Shown here: positions 35,838-43,391 of the stretch, one piece after another | Layout: each line of letters starts with the position of its first letter | Numbering within the stretch: position 1 is the first letter of the stretch | Origin: UBA12567 sp964598425 | GTDB lineage: Bacteria > Planctomycetota > Phycisphaerae > Phycisphaerales > SM1A02 | Assembly (NCBI GenBank): GCA_964598425.1 | Contig: CAZRBV010000001.1 | Location: 1-64,000 of the forward strand | DNA: 64,000 bases | Reading direction: 5' to 3' | Notes under the pieces: model-generated | Told to the model about the DNA's origin: nothing | Databases searched by the model: none | The model's input: only the letters and a program-made list of their open reading frames with translations | Made by a program: the position numbers and the translations under genes

Positions 35838-36323
35838 ATGTCGGACCAACGATTTCACATTGTGCTGGTGAGCCCGGAGATTCCTCCGAACACAGGTACG
35901 ATTGGCCGCACTGCAGCGGCGACCAATTCGGTGCTGCACATTGTGCACCCGATCGCCTTCGATATGTCGGACAAGGCGCTGCGGCGAGCGGGGCTCGACT
36001 ACTGGTCTCAGGTGGACTGCCGGGAGCACGAAGACTGGGAGGCCTTTCTGGCGGCCGAGCAGCCGCAGCGGCTCTGGATCCTCACCGCCCGGGCAAGGCG
36101 GCCCGTGTGGGACGCCGAACTGCGTGGCGGTGACTACCTGATTTTCGGAAGCGAAACGGGGGGGCTCCCCGAATCCCTGCAGGATTGGGCGGTAGGCCGC
36201 TGGGGGGCTGGCTGCAGAATCGGCCTGCCGATTGAGCCACCCTCCCGGAGCGTCAATCTGGCCTGCGCGGTGACTGCGGTCGTCTACGAGGCCATGAGGC
36301 AAGCCGCCTCCGGCGAGTACTAG
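35838..36323 (+). CDS. trmL: tRNA (cytidine/uridine-34 2'-O)-methyltransferase, TrmL type
   Basis: A small SPOUT methyltransferase, 161 residues, that methylates the wobble ribose of tRNA-Leu. The knotted SAM site is shown by IFGSETGGLP, RIGLPIEP and SRSVNLACAVTAVVYEA. The N-terminus VLVSPEIPPNTGTIGRT is typical. ATG at 35838 is taken as start; another ATG 12 nt upstream is possible. Confidence 0.93.
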   Translation: MSDQRFHIVLVSPEIPPNTGTIGRTAAATNSVLHIVHPIAFDMSDKALRRAGLDYWSQVDCREHEDWEAFLAAEQPQRLWILTARARRPVWDAELRGGDYLIFGSETGGLPESLQDWAVGRWGAGCRIGLPIEPPSRSVNLACAVTAVVYEAMRQAASGEY

Positions 36324-36414
36324 GTGACGGTCCGGCGACCTGCTCAGGCTTCGCTATAGTGGATGATTCTGGCCCATTTTCAGTACACCCCGCCCCTCGT
36401 CCGGAGTTCCGACC

Positions 36415-38469
36415 ATGGCAACCTACGGCACTGAACAGATTCGAAACCTCGCCCTCACCGGAACCAGTTCCGCCGGCAAGACCACCATTGCAGAGCTCAT
36501 GCTCGTCAAGGCTGGTGTCATCGGCCGCGCAGGGACCGTCGAAGACGGCAATACCGTGAGTGACTGGGATGAACTTGAGCATTCATTCGGCCACAGCATC
36601 GATTCAAGCATTCTGAATCTTGAGCACGCCGACTGCCACTTCAACATTATCGACACGCCCGGCCGCGGCGACTTCATCGGTAAGGCCATGACATCGCTAC
36701 CGGCGGTGGAGACGATGGTGCTGGTACTCGACCCGGGCACCGGAATCGATCCGGTGGCTCGCCGCATGATGAAGATCGCCAAAGAGCGAAACCTTCCGCA
36801 GGCGATCGTGATCAACAAGATCGACGCGGCTGGCGACCTCAACGAAATCCTGGAAACGATTCGGGGCACGTTCGGAAGCGAGTGCTGCCCGATCAACCTG
36901 CCCTGCGGAGGCGGTACGTCTGTGGTGTCCTGCTTCCAGGAGACCTCCGGTGACTCCGATCTCGGAGACATCGCTGACTTTCATACATCGCTCGTCGATC
37001 AGATCGTCGAGGTTGATGAGGAACTGATGGAGAAGTATCTCGAGGAGGGCGAAGTCGCTCCCGAGGATCTTCTTCAGCCGTTCTGCCGCGCCATGCGCGA
37101 AGGGCATCTGGTTCCAGTTTGCTTTGCGTCCGCGCGAAACGAGGTCGGGATCGCCGAGCTTATGGCGCAGATCGCGCGACTCTTTCCGAACCCGGCGGAA
37201 GGCAATCCTCGCCCGCTTGAGCGTGTTACAGGCGATGAGCGTGAGGGACTTACCGCCGCTGCTGATTCTTCGGCTTCGCCGATCGGTCACTGCTTCAAGG
37301 TTGCGTCTGATCCGTTTGTCGGCAAACTGTGTTTCTTCCGTGTTCATCAGGGGACGTTTGACAACTCGACCAACCCGCGGGTGGCGGATCACAGGAAGGG
37401 AGTGCGGCTTGCGCATCTCCATCACTACTGCGGCAAGGGACACGATGAAGTCCATGCTGCGGTTCCCGGCGACATCGTGGCCGTCTCTAAGATCGAGGAG
37501 ATCGGATATGACGATGTGCTCCATGTAGACGCCGACGGGTGGATCGCGATGCATTCGATCACCCTGCCAAAGCCGATGTTCGGTTTGGCGATCGAACCAG
37601 CCACCAAAGGAACGGAGGCCAAGCTGGGCGACGCACTTGCCAAGATGTTGGCCGAGGATCCGACCTTTGTGGTTGAGCGGAACACGACGACACATGAGAT
37701 GGTGATTCGCGGAATTGGCGAACTGCACCTTCGGGCGAAACTGCAATTGCTCAAGGAACGCTACGGCGTCGATGTCGTGACGCGGCCCCCGAAGGTCGCC
37801 TACAAGGAGACCATTACGAGCAAGGCCGAAGGGCATCACCGGCACAAGAAGCAATCCGGCGGATCCGGCCAGTTTGGCGAGGTGTATCTGCGGGTCGAGC
37901 CGGTTCTGGAGGAATCCGAGACGATGGTGAACGGCCTTGAGTTCGTCGATGACACGTTCGGTGGCTCGGTGCCCAAGCAGTTCCTCCCTGCCATTGAAAA
38001 GGGAGTTCGCCGGGTGATGCTGGAGGGCGCCATCGCGGGTTACCCGATGCAGAACATCCGAGTCTCGGTCTATGACGGGAAACATCATCCCGTCGACTCC
38101 AAGGAAATCGCATTCGTGACCGCTGGTCGGCGGGCCTTTATTGACGCGGTTCAGAAGGCTTCGCCTGTGCTGCTCGAGCCCTTTGTACGGTTGGAGATCA
38201 CCGTGCCTTCGGGAAGTATTGGCGATATCTCATCAGATATATCCGGCCGGCGTGGGCGGATTCAAGGGACGGACATGCTTCCCGGTGATCTGGCTGTGGT
38301 GCACGCCGAGGCGCCGCTGTCGGAGGTCATGACGTACGCGAATCAGTTGAAGTCGATGACCGGCGGTGCGGGCAGTTACGTCATGGAGTATTCCCATGAC
38401 GAGAACACGCCACCAAATGTCCAGGCGAGCGTCATCTCGGCCTTCAAGCCCCAGGCCGACGAAGACTGA
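36415..38469 (+). CDS. Elongation factor G-like GTPase (EF-G paralogue)
   Basis: A five-domain translational GTPase of 684 residues. P-loop GTSSAGKT at about residues 16-23, G3 DTPGRGDF at 80-87, G4 NKID near 133 and G5-like FASARNEVG are all seen. Domains III-V follow, including GGSGQFGEVYLRVEP and a C-terminal tail. The G3 His that activates water in EF-G (DTPGHVDF) is Arg here, and the P-loop differs from AHIDAGKT of true EF-G. This places it among EF-G-like paralogues, not the main elongation factor. Its precise role is unknown; ribosome recycling, rescue or a non-hydrolysing regulatory role are possible. Confidence 0.88.
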   Translation: MATYGTEQIRNLALTGTSSAGKTTIAELMLVKAGVIGRAGTVEDGNTVSDWDELEHSFGHSIDSSILNLEHADCHFNIIDTPGRGDFIGKAMTSLPAVETMVLVLDPGTGIDPVARRMMKIAKERNLPQAIVINKIDAAGDLNEILETIRGTFGSECCPINLPCGGGTSVVSCFQETSGDSDLGDIADFHTSLVDQIVEVDEELMEKYLEEGEVAPEDLLQPFCRAMREGHLVPVCFASARNEVGIAELMAQIARLFPNPAEGNPRPLERVTGDEREGLTAAADSSASPIGHCFKVASDPFVGKLCFFRVHQGTFDNSTNPRVADHRKGVRLAHLHHYCGKGHDEVHAAVPGDIVAVSKIEEIGYDDVLHVDADGWIAMHSITLPKPMFGLAIEPATKGTEAKLGDALAKMLAEDPTFVVERNTTTHEMVIRGIGELHLRAKLQLLKERYGVDVVTRPPKVAYKETITSKAEGHHRHKKQSGGSGQFGEVYLRVEPVLEESETMVNGLEFVDDTFGGSVPKQFLPAIEKGVRRVMLEGAIAGYPMQNIRVSVYDGKHHPVDSKEIAFVTAGRRAFIDAVQKASPVLLEPFVRLEITVPSGSIGDISSDISGRRGRIQGTDMLPGDLAVVHAEAPLSEVMTYANQLKSMTGGAGSYVMEYSHDENTPPNVQASVISAFKPQADED

Positions 38470-38513
38470 TCCTCTGATACTCGTCGGGATCGATGGGGCG
38501 GTACCCTGTGGCC

Positions 38514-38882
38514 ATGCTGGTCCGTCGATGTGATCCCAAAACAGCCTCGGAAGTCTCCATGAAGGGGGCTGCCGGTGTTGCCATGCAGGTCATGGTTGGA
38601 CGGGGCGACCACGCTCCGTCGTTTGCGCTTCGGCACTTTGTCATCGAACCAGGGGGGCATACGCCGCACCACAGCCATCCCTACGAGCATGAGGTCTACG
38701 TTGTGGCGGGTACGCTTGCGGCGGAGTGTGACGGTTCGGTGGAGGATGTCTCCGAGGGAGATGTGCTGTTTGTTCCGAGCGGCGCTGTGCATCAGTTCGT
38801 CAATCGATCGCCCTCGACAGCCCGATTCCTGTGTGTTGTGCCGTTGGAGTCGGACTGCGGCCAGGATGTACCAGGGAGTTGA
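38514..38882 (+). CDS. Small cupin-domain protein
   Basis: A 122-residue single cupin. Metal-binding motif 1 is HTPHHSHPYEHEVYVVAGT (three His and a Glu), and motif 2 is GDVLFVPSGAVHQFVN. Most such proteins bind a divalent metal and act as isomerases, oxygenases or sugar/regulator sensors; the substrate is not evident. The start at 38514 (MLVRRCDP) is chosen; an ATG at 38493 is possible. It follows the EF-G paralogue by about 45 bp. Confidence 0.85.
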   Translation: MLVRRCDPKTASEVSMKGAAGVAMQVMVGRGDHAPSFALRHFVIEPGGHTPHHSHPYEHEVYVVAGTLAAECDGSVEDVSEGDVLFVPSGAVHQFVNRSPSTARFLCVVPLESDCGQDVPGS

Positions 38883-38889
38883 CCCGTTG

Positions 38890-39987
38890 ATGGATCGGCA
38901 GGCCAATCGTGACTGGGGGATGCCGGGGGTCGTATTGCTGCTGGCTGGCTCTGCCTTGATATTGGTCCTCGGCCTGGCGTTTACCGGCGAACCGTGGGGC
39001 GTGGCTGCAGCTCTGGCGGGGGCTGGTGCGGTAGCGATTTGCCTGACGGGGCTCATGCTCAAACAACCGGCGATTGCCTTTCTCGGGATGATTGTCTGTT
39101 TCTGTTGCGGCATGGTCGCTGCGGCAGTCGCAGAGTCCGAGGCATACTGGGCCCCGTCTGTGTTGACTGCAGGGCTGCTCGGTCTGGTCGGCCTCGGATT
39201 GCTCGGGTCATACCGGCTTCTGGTGCGACAAGGCGCTTCTCGAAGCAGCAGTGAAGAGGATTCGATGCTTGCTCAGATATTGGAAGCGAGCATGCTCAGC
39301 GACACTGCCAAGCGATTGATCTATCGCGAACGAGAAGTCGGCTTGCTGCGACGTACGATTGAGGAAGACATTGAGCGGGGCGACTTCAACTCCGGATTGG
39401 TGTTATGTCGAGATATGGAGCGATTGTTCGGGTATACCGAAGAAGCCGAGCATCTGCGGCATCGAGTGCTGCTGGCTCGGAACAGTCAATTGGCCGTTCG
39501 GATTGATGAAGAAGTGGCACGAGTGGCGGCGATTCTCGACGATGGCGATGTCGATGCGGCCGAGGAGGCAGGCAAGAGACTCCAGCGGATGTACCCGGAT
39601 TCGCCTGGGCTTCTCGGTCTTGAAGCAAGAATACGGGGTATGCGGCAACAGACCAAGCGAGACTTGAAGGCCAGATTCCTGACCGCTGCCAGCCGAGGCG
39701 ATTCGTTGGAAGCGATGGCGATTCTTCGCGATCTTGACAGGCAACTTGGTCATGACGAGGCAATGGAGATTCAAGCCGCTGCCGCGGAAGTGATCGCTCA
39801 GCATCGCGAGTCGCTGACGGTCAGATTCAAGATGGCAGTCAGCGATCATCGCTGGGAAGAGGCATGCGCCGCGGGCATGGAGATTATTCAAGACTTTCCA
39901 AATGATCGCATGGCGCATGAAGTTCGTGAAATGTTGCCGAAGTTGCAAGACCGGGCTGGCGAAGAGGCAGAGGAGTCACAGCCATGA
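38890..39987 (+). CDS. Membrane protein with TPR-like helical repeats
   Basis: A 365-residue protein with four N-terminal transmembrane helices (about residues 10-105), followed by a long helical region (about 120-365) of charged repeats that look like degenerate tetratricopeptide units, such as EEAGKRLQRMYPDSPGLLGLEARI and EEACAAGMEIIQDFPNDRMAH. The ATG at 38890 lies 7 bp after the cupin stop and the stop overlaps the next start (ATGA). The pair with the HEAT lipoprotein suggests protein-protein contacts in the envelope. No enzyme domain is seen. Confidence 0.75.
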   Translation: MDRQANRDWGMPGVVLLLAGSALILVLGLAFTGEPWGVAAALAGAGAVAICLTGLMLKQPAIAFLGMIVCFCCGMVAAAVAESEAYWAPSVLTAGLLGLVGLGLLGSYRLLVRQGASRSSSEEDSMLAQILEASMLSDTAKRLIYREREVGLLRRTIEEDIERGDFNSGLVLCRDMERLFGYTEEAEHLRHRVLLARNSQLAVRIDEEVARVAAILDDGDVDAAEEAGKRLQRMYPDSPGLLGLEARIRGMRQQTKRDLKARFLTAASRGDSLEAMAILRDLDRQLGHDEAMEIQAAAAEVIAQHRESLTVRFKMAVSDHRWEEACAAGMEIIQDFPNDRMAHEVREMLPKLQDRAGEEAEESQP

Positions 39988-40841
39988 GATCCAAACTGCT
40001 GTCAGGACTGTTGGTGTGCATTGGGCTCCTGCCCACGGGATGCGTCATGGATGATCTCGATGACATCGGCCAGATGTTCGAAGCGCCGACGCCGGGACAG
40101 GCTGCGAGGTGGGCGCTGGACCAGCATGATCCCGATAAGCGGCGTGAAGGACTGGTGCTGCTCTCGACGGCCACATTCGGTGGCGCGGAGGTCTACGTAT
40201 CGCTCTATCGGGACTACGTTGAGAACGATGCCGACCCACTTGTCAAGTCAGCCGCGATCGCTGCGCTTGCGAGGCACGGGACACCCGAGGACGCCCTCCT
40301 CATCGCCCCGTGGGCCGACCGAAGGGTGACCTCAAGCGAGACCATCAGGTGGGCGGCTGTCAAAGGGCTCCAGCGGCTGCACAACTCTGAAGTCGTGCCG
40401 ACACTGGTCAGCGTGGCGCTCGATCGCGAGGAACAGGGTGAAGTGCGTAGTGCCGCATGTATTGCAATGGGGCAGTATCCCGAGGATCGAGTCGTACAGG
40501 CGCTCATTACAGTTCTCGACGCAAGGCAACTTGCAGTCAACGCTGATGCGGCCGAGTCGTTGACGCTGTTGACAGGCCAGCGATTCGGTATGGATATCAC
40601 CGTATGGCAGAACTGGTACGACACGACACGGGCTGGAGGGGATCCGTTTGCCGGTCAAATGGAGTACCGCTATCCAACCTATTCGCGTGACAGCGCGTGG
40701 TGGGAGCAGATTGCTTTCTGGCTGGATGAGCAACACGAACCGTCGTTGAGACCGATTGGCCTGCGCGAAGTGGACGAACAACGCACTTGGGATGACTTTG
40801 GAGCATCTGGAGATCAGGTCGAACGGATCGATGATGGCTGA
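39984..40841 (+). CDS. HEAT-repeat lipoprotein
   Basis: A 285-residue lipoprotein; the signal peptide ends with the lipobox LLPTGC. The mature part has HEAT-like repeats, for example DPLVKSAAIAALARHGTPED and EVRSAACIAMGQYPEDRVVQAL, followed by a polar C-terminus with WQNWYDTTRAGGDPF. It is coupled by a 4-bp overlap to the upstream TPR-like membrane protein and overlaps the MATE gene start. It is likely an envelope scaffold. Confidence 0.8.
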   Translation: MRSKLLSGLLVCIGLLPTGCVMDDLDDIGQMFEAPTPGQAARWALDQHDPDKRREGLVLLSTATFGGAEVYVSLYRDYVENDADPLVKSAAIAALARHGTPEDALLIAPWADRRVTSSETIRWAAVKGLQRLHNSEVVPTLVSVALDREEQGEVRSAACIAMGQYPEDRVVQALITVLDARQLAVNADAAESLTLLTGQRFGMDITVWQNWYDTTRAGGDPFAGQMEYRYPTYSRDSAWWEQIAFWLDEQHEPSLRPIGLREVDEQRTWDDFGASGDQVERIDDG

Positions 40842-42351
40842 ACCGGCACGCTCGGAGCCAGAGGTATCTCGATCCGAGGCGAACGACAATCGAATTCAAT
40901 CCGGCGCGCTGGTTGGGCGGTCTCTCTTCGGTGCCATTCTGATCGTCGGCCTGCCGGTGCTGCTCCAGCAGTTGCTTGGCGCCACGGTTGGCCTCTTCGA
41001 CAAGATGCTTGCAGGGGGGCTGTCTGAGGAAGTTGTCCTGACAGCAATGGATGGGCTTGGTGTTGGCTCATACGTTGGGTGGTTCATCGGCATTGCGATG
41101 GGAGGACTTGGCATAGGCGGTCAGGCAATCATCGCTCGCGCGATTGGTCGCGGTGATGTAGCCGAGGCGGAACATGCGCTTGGTCAGGCGATCGGGATCA
41201 GTTTTTGCTGGGGAGCCCTTGTGGGCCTCGCATCATGGCTCCTGGCACCATCAATGGCGGCAGTGTGCGAACTGCATGGCGCATCGGCGGCGTACTTTGT
41301 GGAGTACGTTCGTGTGCTGTCATGGTCGATGCCGTTCTGCGGCATGATGATGGTTGGCGCAATGTGCCTGACCGGGGCTGGGGAAACTATTCGGCCAGCC
41401 CTGATTGCCGTTGCGGTCAATGCCATCAACGTTGCTGTGAGTTGGGCGCTCTCCGGAGCGACTCTGCGGTTGCCCGGTCTGGTTCTGGAAAATCCCTTCG
41501 GGATGCACCTGGAGGTTGCTGGCATTGCAGCCGGAACGGCCGCTGGCTACGCCTGTGGCGGCCTGTTGACTCTGGTCGTGCTCTGTCGCGGCGTCCGTGA
41601 CCTGAAGCTCCGTGGTCGATTGATGTCGCCGCTGCGTTCAATGATCGGCCGTATTGTGCGAATCGGTCTTCCGAATTTCCTGGAAGGGATCTCGATGTGG
41701 ACCGCCAACCTCGGGGTGCTGGCAATCATTGGGTTGATCGCAGGGCGAGAAGCACGCGCCGCCATTTCGGCTGCCAGCGGAATGGGATCGATGTCGCAGC
41801 CAACGGCCGGTGAGGGTTTGGCTGGGGCGCACATCATCGCGGTGCAGTGGGAGTCATTCAGTTTCTTGCCGGGTTTCGCCATCGGCACGGCAGCAGCGGC
41901 GCTCGCAGGCCAATTCCTTGGCGCGGGAAATGTCGCGATGGCCAAGCGGGCCGTTGTCCTGTGCACGCTTCTGGCGATCGCGCTTATGGGATCGCTCGGT
42001 GTTGTGTACATGGTGTTCGGGAGCGAGCTGACAGAGCTGATAAGCGCGCAATCAAAGCATCTGAGACTCGTTCCGCAACTGCTGTTTATCTGCGGAACGA
42101 CCCAAGTGTTCTTCGCCATCTCGATGGTGGTGCGTCAGGCACTCCGAGGCGCGGGCGATACGGTCTGGACTTTTTTCATTACAACCATCTCGTGTTATGG
42201 CATCAGGCTGCCGGCGGCATGGTTTCTCGGAATGGTGATGGATATGGGCCTCGTTGGCGTCTGGATCGCGCTCTGCGGAGAACTTGCCATACGAGCAGGC
42301 CTCTTTCTTGCAAGGTTCATCCACGGTGGATGGGCCTTGCGAAAGGTATAG
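40831..42351 (+). CDS. MATE-family multidrug/toxin exporter
   Basis: A 506-residue transporter with 12 helices and the typical two-lobe layout: LPVLLQQLLGATVGLFDKMLAG at the start of lobe one and IGLPNFLEGISMWTANLG at the start of lobe two. MATE proteins export cationic drugs and metabolites using Na+ or H+. Its start (ATG at 40831 or 40834) lies inside the last 11 bp of the HEAT gene. It converges on infC, with 53 bp between the stops. Confidence 0.88.
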   Translation: MMAEPARSEPEVSRSEANDNRIQSGALVGRSLFGAILIVGLPVLLQQLLGATVGLFDKMLAGGLSEEVVLTAMDGLGVGSYVGWFIGIAMGGLGIGGQAIIARAIGRGDVAEAEHALGQAIGISFCWGALVGLASWLLAPSMAAVCELHGASAAYFVEYVRVLSWSMPFCGMMMVGAMCLTGAGETIRPALIAVAVNAINVAVSWALSGATLRLPGLVLENPFGMHLEVAGIAAGTAAGYACGGLLTLVVLCRGVRDLKLRGRLMSPLRSMIGRIVRIGLPNFLEGISMWTANLGVLAIIGLIAGREARAAISAASGMGSMSQPTAGEGLAGAHIIAVQWESFSFLPGFAIGTAAAALAGQFLGAGNVAMAKRAVVLCTLLAIALMGSLGVVYMVFGSELTELISAQSKHLRLVPQLLFICGTTQVFFAISMVVRQALRGAGDTVWTFFITTISCYGIRLPAAWFLGMVMDMGLVGVWIALCGELAIRAGLFLARFIHGGWALRKV

Positions 42352-42404
42352 CGGGGAGGCCCCACTCTCGGTTGGCTTGGCGAATCTGGAACCGACCCCT
42401 GCGG

Positions 42405-43097
42405 TCAATCTGTTGAGGGAGCGGATTCGCTGGAGCCGTGCTGCGGTGCCGCGGCCTGATCTTCTTTAGCCTGCGTATTCGCTGCCGCAGCGTCGGCTTG
42501 CCTGGCGTTCCGCTGCTCAGCAGCCTTGATTCGATCGATCTTGCCCTTGTCCGGCGCCAGGATGAGGCTCATGCGACGCCCGGCCATTCGCGGCGTCATC
42601 TCGACCCGGGAGATATCCGAGAGTTGCTCGATGACGTCCGCCATCCGCTGATTGCCACGTTCCTTGTGAAGCATCTCCCGGCCGCGGAAATTCTGAACGA
42701 TCTGCACCTTGTGCCCATCCATCAGGAACTTCCTCGCCTGCTCCATTCGGATACCGATGTCGTGCGGATCGATCTTCATCGATCGTCCCAGCCTGACTTC
42801 TTTCATTTCCGCAGCCTTCGACTTCGCCCGGTTGGACTTCTCTTTCTTCGACTGCTCGTAGCGGTACTTCCCGAAGTCGAGGATCCTGCACACCGGCGGG
42901 TCGGCTTCGGGTGAGACCTCGACGAGGTCAAGACCGGCCTCGCCCGCCATTTGAATCGCGTCGCGGACGTCAACGACGCCCACCATGTTTTCGTCTTGAT
43001 CGATCAGTCGAATAGGGGACTTGCGAATCTGGTCGTTGACCCGGGGGAGCTTGCGAATGTTCTCCTGTTGTCCAAAGTAGCGTCGTCGGCGGGCGAT
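42405..43097 (-). CDS. infC: Translation initiation factor IF-3, apparently starting at an ATC codon
   Basis: IF-3 binds the 30S subunit and enforces correct start-codon and initiator tRNA choice. The body is clear: PRVNDQIRKSPIRLIDQDEN near the N-terminus, LVEVSPEADPPVCRILDFGKY, then FRGREMLHKERGN. Between the in-frame TGA at 43110-43112 and an internal ATG at 42986 there is no ATG, GTG or TTG. A GAGGAG element at 43106-43111 is followed by two ATC codons; the second, at 43097, is 8 nt downstream and begins ARRRYFGQQ. ATC gives a 230-residue protein with a complete N-domain; the internal ATG would delete it. Rare infC start codons (AUU, AUC) mediate autoregulation in other bacteria. The C-terminus has an extra Ala/Gln/Ser-rich tail. 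Confidence 0.92.
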   Translation of the reverse strand: MARRRRYFGQQENIRKLPRVNDQIRKSPIRLIDQDENMVGVVDVRDAIQMAGEAGLDLVEVSPEADPPVCRILDFGKYRYEQSKKEKSNRAKSKAAEMKEVRLGRSMKIDPHDIGIRMEQARKFLMDGHKVQIVQNFRGREMLHKERGNQRMADVIEQLSDISRVEMTPRMAGRRMSLILAPDKGKIDRIKAAEQRNARQADAAAANTQAKEDQAAAPQHGSSESAPSTD

Positions 43098-43391
43098 GAT
43101 TCGATCTCCTCAGTCAGTATGCGATCGCGACCCCATCCCGGCGGAAGGGGGTCTGAAGGGTACGGTTGAAAGGCGGGGCGCAACAGCGACTCATGCGCTA
43201 TGGTCGTCGTATCGGCTCAAAGGGCTCGGCATATTGAGACTCGGCATGGATCCTGTAAGCGTGCGGTGAAACGCCCACCGCGAATGCGCAGGCTAGCCGC
43301 CGCGAGGCCATCGAGCAAGAAGCAACCTGTCTGAGATGGCCAAGTACTCGCTCGAATTGTCTCTGTGGAGGGCTGCTCATCCCACGGGTAG
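43098..43391 (-). other. thrS-infC intergenic leader with one clear hairpin
   Basis: These 294 bp hold no convincing gene. On the minus strand there is a perfect 6-bp stem GCGGTG/CACCGC with a 7-nt loop at 43263-43281, not followed by a T-run. The infC Shine-Dalgarno lies at 43106-43111. It may be a processed leader for infC or carry a promoter. Confidence 0.4.

Noticed and set aside
36697..38088. 463-codon open frame antisense to the EF-G paralogue
   Set aside because: No family resemblance; it mirrors the codon bias of the well-supported gene on the other strand.
42352..42404. Rho-independent terminator between the MATE gene and infC
   Set aside because: Only a 4-bp GGGG/CCCC stem was found, without a T-tract; too weak to call.
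43198..43380. 60-codon frame between thrS and infC as a leader peptide gene
   Set aside because: No run of threonine codons and no ribosome-binding site; nothing supports attenuation by translation.
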